Of a stretch of DNA of 64,000 bases, positions 1 to 7,028 are shown in pieces. The translations under genes were made by a program, and so were the position numbers. The stretch lies in the NCBI GenBank assembly GCA_019359015.1, contig JAHHID010000018.1, forward strand, positions 1 through 64,000. Reading direction: 5' to 3'. The first letter of the stretch is position 1. Every line of letters begins with the position of its first letter. The stretch comes from Spirirestis rafaelensis WJT71-NPBG6. Lineage in GTDB: Bacteria; Cyanobacteriota; Cyanobacteriia; Cyanobacteriales; Nostocaceae. Under the pieces are notes generated by a model. That model was given only the letters and a program-made list of their open reading frames with translations, ran no database searches and had not been told where the DNA came from.

Positions 1-137
1 AAATTTAATACTTTTGGAGCTAATCGTGCCACACTAGGTTCCCTTGTTTTCAGCCTAAACTGCTTTGACTTTACTTTCTTAGTTTCTCACAATAATGCTT
101 GGTTTATTTCCGCCGTGCTGTACTAGGCGGTCAAAAT

Positions 138-653
138 ATGCTTAAAATCAAGCATTGGCAACTCAACTGGCTGGGATTAGGCTCTGCTTTGGCACTTATG
201 AGTGCGACAATTGCCCCAGCCGCAGCCGAACAAGTGATAGTCATTGATGGTGGTGGAATTTCCGTTGGGGTAAATCAGCCCCGTGTACGTGGTAACTCTA
301 TTTATTACGGTAATTCAATTCCCGTAAACCATCCCCGTAGAGGTAGTTATTCTACTTATTACGGTAATTCAATTCCCCTAAACCAGCCGCCTACCGTTGG
401 TAATTTTATTTACGGTAGTCCGATTCCTACTCCCATACCTGTAAATCCGTCAACCGGACTGATACCGAGTCAGAGTAATTATTACTACTCCTATCCGCGT
501 GTCAGACAGAATGTGAGAAATTCTAACCTTGTTAATCCTGTTTTAGTTAATCCGACAATTCGGAACTCAACGCTGATTAATCCAACGATTGTTAGAGATT
601 CATGGCGTCGCACACCTGTAAGGCAGCGCGTTATCTACAACTATCCTTGGTAA
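138..653 (+). CDS. secreted low-complexity repeat protein
   Basis: A 171-residue protein of unknown function. The ATG at 138 is preferred over the ATG at 99 because a purine-rich AGGCGG lies 7 bases before it and it gives a clean signal peptide: charged MLKIKHW, a hydrophobic stretch, then APAAAEQ, so cleavage is likely near residue 30. The mature part is rich in N, P, Y and S. It carries imperfect repeats of the type YYGNSIPVN (three copies near residues 55-95) and later NP/NST repeats such as VNPTIRNSTLINPTI. No catalytic motif is visible. It is probably exported to the periplasm or cell surface. The gene stands alone, convergent with argB. Confidence 0.75.
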   Translation: MLKIKHWQLNWLGLGSALALMSATIAPAAAEQVIVIDGGGISVGVNQPRVRGNSIYYGNSIPVNHPRRGSYSTYYGNSIPLNQPPTVGNFIYGSPIPTPIPVNPSTGLIPSQSNYYYSYPRVRQNVRNSNLVNPVLVNPTIRNSTLINPTIVRDSWRRTPVRQRVIYNYPW

Positions 654-734
654 TCGGGAATGGGGCATGGGAAAACAGGAGGGGAAAAAGCAAAGGGGGA
701 AAGGGGAAAGGGACTCATGGGAAGAATTATTATT

Positions 735-776
735 AATGTCCAATGCCCCATGCCCCATGCCCAATGCCCAATACCC
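735..776. repeat. short tandem heptamer repeat
   Basis: Units of the form ATGCCCC/ATGCCCA are repeated head to tail between the secreted protein and argB, on the opposite sense to a GGGGCATGGG element near 660. This is the short tandemly repeated repetitive (STRR) heptamer class known from heterocystous cyanobacteria. The same unit recurs near 7008 and 12121. Confidence 0.7.
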
Positions 777-780
777 GCTT

Positions 781-1677
781 CTAAGAAGTAAATTGAGAAC
801 CAATCAACATTGTCCCGATACCGATGTCGGTGAAGATTTCTAGCAGTAGAGCGTGAGGAATGCGACCATCGATGATGTGTGCTGCACGTACTCCTTGAGC
901 GAGCGATCGCACGCAACAATTTACTTTAGGAATCATCCCACCACTAACTACATTAGTGGCAATCAACTCGCGGGCTTCTTGAATATCCACTTTGGGAATC
1001 AAGCTTGACGGATCTTTGTAATCTTTTAAAATACCGCGCGTATCTGTGAGCAAAATTAACTTTTCCGCTCCAAGTGCTGCTGCTATTTCTCCAGCTACCG
1101 TATCGGCGTTGATGTTATAAGCTTGTCCTGTTTCGTCTGCGGCTACGCTGGAAACTACTGGAATATAGCCATTGCTAGCGAGTGTGTCCAAAATCTTGAT
1201 ATTCACACCGCAAACTTCCCCCACAAATCCAATGCCTTCTTGACCTTGGGGACGGGCTTTAATTAAGTTACCATCTTTACCGCATAATCCTACCGCCAAG
1301 CCGCCAGCTTGGTTAATCAAAGCGACAATTTCTTTATTAACTCGACCGACTAAAACCATCTCCACCACATCCATTGTCGGGGCATCGGTAACCCGTAGAC
1401 CATTTTTAAATTGCGGTTCGATTCCCAGTTTATCGAGCCAGCTGTTAATTTCTGGTCCCCCACCGTGGACTAAAATTGGTCGCAAGCCGACGCAGGATAA
1501 AAATACAACGTCGCGGATAACTTTATCTTTGAGGGTGCTATCTTTCATCGCCGCGCCGCCGTATTTTACAACAACGGTACGTCCCGCAAATTGTTGGATG
1601 TAAGGTAATGCTTCGCTCAGTACTTGCACGCGAGTGGCTGCGGCTTCTTTGATATACTCAGTATCGTTGACTATCAT
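781..1677 (-). CDS. argB: acetylglutamate kinase
   Basis: N-acetyl-L-glutamate kinase phosphorylates N-acetylglutamate with ATP, the second step of arginine synthesis in the cytoplasm. The 298-residue length fits the arginine-sensitive, PII-regulated type, with an N-terminal helix before the kinase core. Visible motifs are VVKYGGAAM near residues 36-44 (phosphate-binding lysine and glycines), LVHGGGPEI near 69-77 (substrate glycines), and the [12 protein letters not shown] stretch near 189-200 that contacts nucleotide and substrate. In cyanobacteria the enzyme is activated by PII (GlnB) under nitrogen sufficiency; that is family knowledge, not seen here. It is monocistronic in appearance, with about 190 bases before aroK upstream. 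Confidence 0.96.
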   Translation of the reverse strand: MIVNDTEYIKEAAATRVQVLSEALPYIQQFAGRTVVVKYGGAAMKDSTLKDKVIRDVVFLSCVGLRPILVHGGGPEINSWLDKLGIEPQFKNGLRVTDAPTMDVVEMVLVGRVNKEIVALINQAGGLAVGLCGKDGNLIKARPQGQEGIGFVGEVCGVNIKILDTLASNGYIPVVSSVAADETGQAYNINADTVAGEIAAALGAEKLILLTDTRGILKDYKDPSSLIPKVDIQEARELIATNVVSGGMIPKVNCCVRSLAQGVRAAHIIDGRIPHALLLEIFTDIGIGTMLIGSQFTS

Positions 1678-1864
1678 GGGGAGCTGTTGACAGTTAAAAC
1701 TGATCTAGACAGTGTAAAGGAGTTTGCTACTTTCAACAATCTCTCATAAGACAGTACAAAAACATACTGGCAGCTTTTTTTTGAATGCGTGAATGCGTGA
1801 ATTCGCAGCGGCAATTCCTCCCATCCCAGCCACGGAAATGGGCTTCCTTGCCGCGACGCTGTGA

Positions 1865-2398
1865 TTATTTCAGAACAGTGGGGATCTTCTGAAGTACTCG
1901 TGTCGCGATTTGTTCGGGTGTTTCTCCTTCGCTGACGCTGATTCGCAGATCGGCTTGATTGTAAAGTGCTTGTCGTTGTTCAAGAAGCGATCGCAGTTTT
2001 TGCTTCAAGTCAACATCTTGCAGTAACGGTCTTGTGGTATCAAGAGCTAAACGGGTGTAAAGTAACTCTACTGGCACATCCAGCCAAACAATCAAACCGT
2101 GGCGCAGATAACTCCAGTTTTTTTGTTGGAGAATAACCCCTCCGCCAGTGGAGATAACTAATTTTGTGAAAGCGCAAATTTGTGCTAATACATCGCTTTC
2201 AATCTGACGAAAACCCGCTTCGCCTTCGGAAGCAAACAACTGGTTAATAGTTTGTCCCGTTGCTTGTTCAATCACGTTATCCGCATCCAGAAACCCGTAA
2301 CTCAATTGTTTCGCCAGTTCGTGCCCTACAGTAGTCTTACCGGCACCCATCATGCCAATTAAGTACAGGTTAACTCCTTTTAATATACTTTCTGTCAA
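1865..2398 (-). CDS. aroK: shikimate kinase
   Basis: Shikimate kinase (177 residues, normal length) transfers phosphate from ATP to the 3-hydroxyl of shikimate in aromatic amino-acid synthesis. The P-loop GMMGAGKT is at residues 15-22. The shikimate-binding region contains DADNVIE (near 39-45) and the STGGGV motif near 83-88, and the lid region carries TTRPLL near 120-125. It is on the same strand as the NB-ARC gene upstream but separated from it by a heptamer-repeat block, so an operon is doubtful. Its 5' neighbourhood contains no clear regulatory site. Confidence 0.95.
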   Translation of the reverse strand: MTESILKGVNLYLIGMMGAGKTTVGHELAKQLSYGFLDADNVIEQATGQTINQLFASEGEAGFRQIESDVLAQICAFTKLVISTGGGVILQQKNWSYLRHGLIVWLDVPVELLYTRLALDTTRPLLQDVDLKQKLRSLLEQRQALYNQADLRISVSEGETPEQIATRVLQKIPTVLK

Positions 2399-2436
2399 TT
2401 TTATACTCCTTTAGGGCGCTTGGATTCCCCGCCCCT

Positions 2437-2531
2437 ACTCCTAACTCCTGACTCCTAACTCCTGACTCCTGACTCCTGACTCCTAACTCCTGACTCCTGA
2501 CTCCTGACTCCTAACTCCTGACTCCTAACTC
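2437..2531. repeat. heptamer tandem repeat array (CTCCTGA/CTCCTAA)
   Basis: About thirteen head-to-tail 7-base units alternate between ACTCCTA and ACTCCTG and fill almost the whole gap between aroK and the NB-ARC gene. This is a classic cyanobacterial STRR. The unit length is not a multiple-of-three match to any reading frame of the neighbours, so it is non-coding. Single copies of the same unit occur near 9800-type gaps such as 49800 and 30420. Confidence 0.9.
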
Positions 2532-2542
2532 CCTTCTTCAGT

Positions 2543-4156
2543 TTACATCTCGGCGTTGAGACGAATTTCTCGAATATGGTTTTTTAGTTGCGCTTCAAAA
2601 ATTGTCTGACTCATCAATGAGTAGCCTGATTTATCTTGATTTTTAAAATTTTCCTCAATTAACCTTTCAGCTATATATTCCATCAAAACTGGGGTTTGTG
2701 CAAAGCTGGATGCTTGTCTTTCAATAAGCGATCGCCTTTGTAATAACTCTATACCTTCTAATATTAATCGTTGCCAAACTCGTGGCATAATCTCTCTTTG
2801 CAATTTTCGTACTGAAATAAAATTGCGATTTAGTGCTAGCCAGTACATAATCTGCTTTTCCAAATTAGATAAGCGATAAAACTGCTTATCTAAAATCGTC
2901 CGAATATCACCAAAAACCACAGTACCTTGTTCTAAAAACTCATATATATTGCCAGCGAATAATTCTTGAATAGTAGTAGCAACTAACTTAATAAATAACG
3001 GATTACCTGCGTACCAATCAATTAATAATTTGCATTCTTCTTGGGAAGAATTTTGAAAGCCTTTTTCTTTGAGAATTTGCCAACTTTCTGCATGACTTAG
3101 TCCTCTCAATTTACAAGAGCGAACAGGTAATTTTTCTCCTTCTAAAACCGCAATTTTTTGAGGTTTTTCTCTACTCGTTAATACCAAACAACTTTGATGT
3201 TGAGAGTCTCCTAATCTTCTAATTAACTCTCCATAACCCTCATAACCTTGGCGATATCGAATTTGAGAAAGAACATAACTAGAAGAATTTTTTACACCAG
3301 GGTTGCTGGCTGGCACCTTCAGCGGATATTCTATTCCCAAGTTGGTATCGTTACCATTGCTTAAAATCGAGTCAACATGATCTAATACAATCAGACAACG
3401 TGAAGAGCGCAAACACTCAATTAGTTGGGAAATGCTGCTTTCCACACTTTCTGTGCTTTGTATTTGCGCTTCGGGAGATAAAAGCGTCCGGAGTTGATTT
3501 AAGATGACTTCTAGGGGTGGAGCTAGACTAAGCGATCGCCAAATGACAAATTCAAAATTTTCCTTAATTGCTTCTGCCAGCTTTACCGACAAAGCTGTTT
3601 TACCAATTCCACCCATACCCAAAAGTACCACTAACCGACAGCGCTCTTGTAAAATCCATTCTTTAAGAGATGCGAGTTCGGTAGTGCGTCCGTGAAATTT
3701 ACTGACATCAATCGCTTCACCCCAATCTTGTTTTTGGGCTGTTTTCATCGTTGCAAAATCAGGTTCCTTTTTCTCCATTGTGATTATTTGATTGTTGGTT
3801 CGCTCTATTTGAAACCAACCTTTTTTATAACCTGCTTTTTCTAGCAACTGAGTCACCCGACTCCAGTTTTTTACCTTAATGCTGCTTCCCTCTTGGTTAC
3901 TCAGCATATCTTCTATATATTTATATAGCCCATTAGACAGATAAACTCTTACAGTACTACTACTGCGACTTTTATAAACTGCATTCGCAATTTCCGCCGG
4001 ACTAAAGCCACAAAGTAAACCTCTCAGAAATTTTTTTTCAACAGGTGTTAGAGCTTTTCCTTTTGCCGATGCTAAATCAACGTATAACTTTTCTAGATCC
4101 CAATTATTTTTAGCCTCTACAAATTCCTCTTCTATTTTATTTGAATTAGCAGCCAT
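2543..4156 (-). CDS. NB-ARC / STAND ATPase with N-terminal helical domain
   Basis: A 537-residue STAND-class P-loop ATPase. Residues about 15-115 form a helical, winged-helix-like domain (TPVEKKFLRGLLCG, SPAEIANAVYKSRSSSTVRVYLSNGLYKYI), of the sort often found before NB-ARC modules in cyanobacteria. Walker A GMGGIGKT is at 180-187, the Walker B region LIVLDHVD at 255-262, the RNBS-like TSREKP near 345, and the GNPL motif near 408-411. These proteins usually act as nucleotide-driven switches for signalling or defence. Here the chain ends soon after the winged-helix region; no WD40, TPR or HEAT sensor follows, and no such gene lies beside it. It could be a truncated member or one whose partner is elsewhere. 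Confidence 0.82.
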   Translation of the reverse strand: MAANSNKIEEEFVEAKNNWDLEKLYVDLASAKGKALTPVEKKFLRGLLCGFSPAEIANAVYKSRSSSTVRVYLSNGLYKYIEDMLSNQEGSSIKVKNWSRVTQLLEKAGYKKGWFQIERTNNQIITMEKKEPDFATMKTAQKQDWGEAIDVSKFHGRTTELASLKEWILQERCRLVVLLGMGGIGKTALSVKLAEAIKENFEFVIWRSLSLAPPLEVILNQLRTLLSPEAQIQSTESVESSISQLIECLRSSRCLIVLDHVDSILSNGNDTNLGIEYPLKVPASNPGVKNSSSYVLSQIRYRQGYEGYGELIRRLGDSQHQSCLVLTSREKPQKIAVLEGEKLPVRSCKLRGLSHAESWQILKEKGFQNSSQEECKLLIDWYAGNPLFIKLVATTIQELFAGNIYEFLEQGTVVFGDIRTILDKQFYRLSNLEKQIMYWLALNRNFISVRKLQREIMPRVWQRLILEGIELLQRRSLIERQASSFAQTPVLMEYIAERLIEENFKNQDKSGYSLMSQTIFEAQLKNHIREIRLNAEM

Positions 4157-4822
4157 TACAGTTATTTATTTAAAGTAGCTAAGGCACATGCACGCGATAA
4201 AAATACCAGCCCTTACGGGTTCGCCAGATGCTTATTGCTGTGGAAACCCCAAGGATTTGATCGCCAAAAGCCCGAGATCAAACTTCTCTTTGTCCATCCT
4301 TACGATGAAAGCAAGTCACCTGCTGGATAGCCCCTGCGCTATACGCGGGTTTATCGACAGTCGCGCAAGTGGCGTGTCTCCACTGATTTGAGCATAGTCG
4401 CGTTGGAAACCAGGAGAAAATTGTGCTGGACTCACCGACGCTTCTAGATACTCGAAACACCACCAATAATTTCAATACACGGCTGGTATCTTTTTTTTTG
4501 TGGTCTCCCTTAAGGCAATATATTAACGATTTATATATAAAGTCGGAATAAATAAACAATTAATTTATAACGAATTTAATAACATTCGTTAGGTGACTTG
4601 CCAGTTCTTGCTTCGGTATCTTTAGGCTTAACGGAAATTTAATAAAGCTTCTTTGAAACTTTATTGAATTTGTGTCGTCAATATAAGGGATCAAGACTCT
4701 TTGTCAACTGGGGCAGTTTTAACTTTATACAATACTGTGTTTCTACCCCACAGTATTAACATTCAAAAAACTTAGTCATGGCAAGCCCCACTCAAAATCT
4801 GTTAAAAATCATGGTGTAAATT
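4157..4822. other. intergenic region with dispersed repeat, AT-rich
   Basis: No convincing gene. Bases about 4225-4270 hold a copy of a dispersed element (core ATGCTTATTGCTGTGG then AACCCC); the same core occurs inverted near 31456-31483. Bases 4480-4780 are AT-rich and probably contain the promoter of the small-protein locus that follows. Short open frames at 4188-4391 and 4278-4559 are mutually antisense and lack ribosome-binding sites. Confidence 0.5.
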
Positions 4823-4950
4823 ATGACTTATTTTCTGACATTGTGCAAAAAAGCTTTGCCAACTTAACGGTTGAAGAAGAAAAACTACTGCATATCTTAT
4901 TTGAGTGCGCCCGAATAAATAAGTGTGGTCTATTGAGGTATCAACCATGA
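4823..4950 (+). pseudogene. frameshifted small gene paralogous to the next gene
   Basis: In the frame ending at the TGA at 4948-4950 the sequence reads DLFSDIVQKSFANLTVEEE and on to LLHILFECARINK, which parallels the next protein (TRIRDVVHKALSTGYLTVEAENQLRHLL). No ATG opens this frame. The ATG at 4823 is followed by GAC only if one G is added (ATGAC instead of ATGGAC), so a one-base deletion at the start codon explains the loss. The stop overlaps the next ATG as ATGA, the arrangement of a translationally coupled pair. It is either a recent pseudogene, a sequencing error, or a gene using a rare start such as GTG at 4843. Confidence 0.55.
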
Positions 4951-5141
4951 CTCGAATTCGTGACGTTGTGCATAAAGCGCTATCCACTGGCTACCTAACG
5001 GTTGAAGCCGAAAATCAACTACGACATTTACTGACAACCCGGTATGACTTAGAAGACTTTAAAGCCTTTATGAGCTTGCAAGAAGCGGCGATGATGGGCA
5101 AAGTAAAACAGGAGTCTCGCGAAGAAAGGTGTGGTATTTAG
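4947..5141 (+). CDS. small conserved cyanobacterial protein
   Basis: A 64-residue soluble protein beginning MTRIRDVVHKALSTGYLTVE. The ATG at 4947 has GAGG at 4934-4937, nine bases upstream, so it is chosen over the earlier frame start at 4923. The sequence is amphipathic and helical with no catalytic motif, no membrane segment and no cysteine pair apart from one near the end. Similar small proteins beginning with this sequence are widespread in filamentous cyanobacteria, but I know no function. It overlaps the stop of the damaged upstream paralogue by the ATGA arrangement. The downstream neighbour is convergent, with 22 bases between. Confidence 0.75.
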   Translation: MTRIRDVVHKALSTGYLTVEAENQLRHLLTTRYDLEDFKAFMSLQEAAMMGKVKQESREERCGI

Positions 5142-5163
5142 CACATAAATACCACATATCTAC

Positions 5164-5868
5164 TTAAGAGCGCGATCGCTCATTGTCATCGTCAGAATCG
5201 TCATCATCAAAAAATCCCCAATCATCATCATCATTTTTCTGATTGGTAGTCGTCGGTGGTTGATAAGGCGGTATGATTACTCGGTAATCAGCATCGTAAA
5301 CTGATTCAGTTTTTCCTAGTCCAGAATTTTTTGGTTGGCGGTAGCTGTAGGAATAAACTGAACCAGATTGAGAACCAGTTTTGGGTTCTTGTTGACGTTC
5401 ATAGCTTTGAGAATCTTTGACCTGCGTGTCTTCAGAACTGCGACTAGGCGCAACGTTAGACTTATCCTCAAAATCCCAATCATCATCTGTACTGTTATTT
5501 ATGTCCCAATCATCCGCTACATCACTGCTTCTAGACTCTGTTGTACTAGCCTGCGGTGGGGGACTGACAGGGCGGGAAAATGCTTCTTCTCTAGGGGTTT
5601 GCTTGGCGCGGGGTGAAGTGGCTGGTGATTTGAGTCGAGTTGGGCGTTGTTGCCCAGCAAAATAAGTGGACAAATTAAACAAGCTGCTGATAAGTACAGA
5701 TGTAAGAGCACCAGCAGTAGTACTAAACAAAATCCACATAGCCAATGGCAAAGGTTGAGTCCGTATCCCCAAAAATACTAACGGTAAAACAGGTGACCAG
5801 TTTTGCGCTAACAATAGCGTTAGTCCTCCCAGTACCGCCACTAATAAAATTAAGCGAATGACATCCAT
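5164..5868 (-). CDS. LapA-like (DUF1049) membrane protein with acidic tail
   Basis: A 234-residue inner-membrane protein. The start at 5868 (MDVIRLILLVAVLGGLTLLL) is preferred; the longer frame to 6033 runs through heptamer repeats and is artefactual. Two membrane helices (about residues 4-20 and 40-65) enclose QNWSPVLPLVFLG, the pattern of the lipopolysaccharide-assembly protein A domain. The rest is a hydrophilic cytoplasmic tail rich in S, P and Q, ending in a strongly acidic run (NDDDDWGFFDDDDSDDD) repeated earlier as DDWDINNSTDDDWDFED. Function is unknown in cyanobacteria. The acidic tail could bind a basic partner or metal; that is inference. Confidence 0.75.
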   Translation of the reverse strand: MDVIRLILLVAVLGGLTLLLAQNWSPVLPLVFLGIRTQPLPLAMWILFSTTAGALTSVLISSLFNLSTYFAGQQRPTRLKSPATSPRAKQTPREEAFSRPVSPPPQASTTESRSSDVADDWDINNSTDDDWDFEDKSNVAPSRSSEDTQVKDSQSYERQQEPKTGSQSGSVYSYSYRQPKNSGLGKTESVYDADYRVIIPPYQPPTTTNQKNDDDDWGFFDDDDSDDDNERSRS

Positions 5869-5880
5869 ATAAAAAGAGGG

Positions 5881-6058
5881 GTAAAGGTTAAAGGGTAAAG
5901 GGTAAAGGGTAAAGGGTAAAGGGTAAAGGGGAGGCAGTGCGGTCTTGGGGTTTCCCCAAGTGGAGCATCTGCCGTGAAAGGGAAAAGGAAAAGAAAAATA
6001 CGATGAGTTATTTAAATAACTCTTTATTTCCATACCTTTACCCTTTACCCTTTACCCC
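5881..6058. repeat. inverted pair of GGTAAAG heptamer arrays
   Basis: Six or more GGTAAAG units (5881-5930) lie before the LapA-like gene, and CCTTTAC units, their reverse complement, lie at about 6034-6058. The two arrays could pair into a long stem around a dispersed element (5932-5975, GAGGCAGTGCGGTC core). Both are STRR-type repeats. No gene lies between them. Confidence 0.7.
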
Positions 6059-6081
6059 TCTTAAAAAAGCCCCTTTCCCTT

Positions 6082-6702
6082 TTATTTTCTCCCTTGCCAA
6101 CGTTCAAGTGGGATGCAGTCAATATCGAGTTGATCTAAAGCACGAGCAACAACAAAATCAACTAAATCCTCTATCGTTTGCGGATTGTGATACCAAGCAG
6201 GAATGGCGGGGACAATTCTTGCCCCGACTTCTGCCAAAGTAGTCAAATTACGCAGGTGAACCAGGCTAAAAGGAGTTTCACGGGGAACGATTATCAGCTT
6301 TCGACCTTCTTTAAGCTGGACATCTGCTGCCCGTTCTAATAAGTCGGAACTCAAGCCGGCTGCTAGCTTGGCTACGGTACTCATACTGCATGGAATGACA
6401 ATCATCCCTAGGGTACGAAAGGAACCACTGGCAATATTGGCTCCAACATCACCCCAAGGATGGCAGTATAGTTTGCCTCCTGCTTCAACTCCAGCTTGCT
6501 GTCGCCAAAATTGCTCTTGTTGAATCGGTTCTACTGGCATCCGAATATTCTGCTCTGATTGCCAAACCATATAACTTGACTTCGAGGCAACTAGTTCAAT
6601 TTCATAGTCGGCTGACAGTAAAAATTTAATCGCCCGAACGGCGTAAATTAAACCTGATGCACCTGATATGCCTAAGATAAGGGGTTTAGTGTTATTTGAC
6701 AC
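6082..6702 (-). CDS. ubiX: UbiX-family flavin prenyltransferase
   Basis: A 206-residue flavoprotein of the UbiX/Pad1 family. It prenylates FMN with dimethylallyl phosphate to make the prenyl-FMN cofactor of UbiD-type decarboxylases, which act in quinone biosynthesis. The N-terminal FMN-binding motif GISGASG is at residues 12-18. IIVPRETPFSLVHLRNL near 137-154 and the PAIPAWYHNP motif near 165-175 are diagnostic. It follows rnr on the same strand, about 330 bases apart across a repeat-filled gap, so it may or may not share its transcript. Length and motifs are normal. Confidence 0.93.
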   Translation of the reverse strand: MSNNTKPLILGISGASGLIYAVRAIKFLLSADYEIELVASKSSYMVWQSEQNIRMPVEPIQQEQFWRQQAGVEAGGKLYCHPWGDVGANIASGSFRTLGMIVIPCSMSTVAKLAAGLSSDLLERAADVQLKEGRKLIIVPRETPFSLVHLRNLTTLAEVGARIVPAIPAWYHNPQTIEDLVDFVVARALDQLDIDCIPLERWQGRK

Positions 6703-7028
6703 GTTTTTTTAGTAGGGAGTGGGGAGTGGGGGGAGTGGGGGATGGGGGGCGTAAGGGCGGGGAATCCAAGCGCCCTCATGTTTGCCCAATGCCCCATGAC
6801 GCCAGGTGCTTCTCAGATGCGGAGACGCTTCTCTACGAGACGCTCCGCGAACGCGAACAAGTCGGCAGAGCCGACGGCAGGTGCTTCTCAGATGCGGAGA
6901 CGCTGCGCGAACAACGGAGGGAACCTCAACGCCAGATGCCTCAACGGAGGGAACCTCCGCACGGCACTGGCTCCGCACGGCACTGGCTCCGCAACGCACT
7001 GGCTCCCCCATGCCCCATGCCCCATTCC
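6703..7028. repeat. repeat-filled gap between ubiX and rnr
   Basis: The gap holds G-rich tracts (GGGGAGTGG, 6715-6745), two copies of GGTGCTTCTCAGATGCGGAG (near 6806 and 6880), a CGCTTCTCTACGAGACGCTC palindromic element, two GGAGGGAACCTC copies, three CACTGGCTCCG copies, and ATGCCCC heptamers at the end. Open frames on both strands here (for example 6742-7179 and 6709-7011) are products of the repeats. Related sequence is embedded in frame in the ABC exporter gene near 47340-47450. Confidence 0.8.

Noticed and set aside
2437-2531. CRISPR array
   Set aside because: Units are contiguous 7-base repeats without spacers, so this is an STRR, not a CRISPR array. No other CRISPR-like pattern was seen in the window.
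5368-5711. Frames antisense to the LapA-like gene
   Set aside because: Shadow frames of a gene with strongly biased composition; no start signal.
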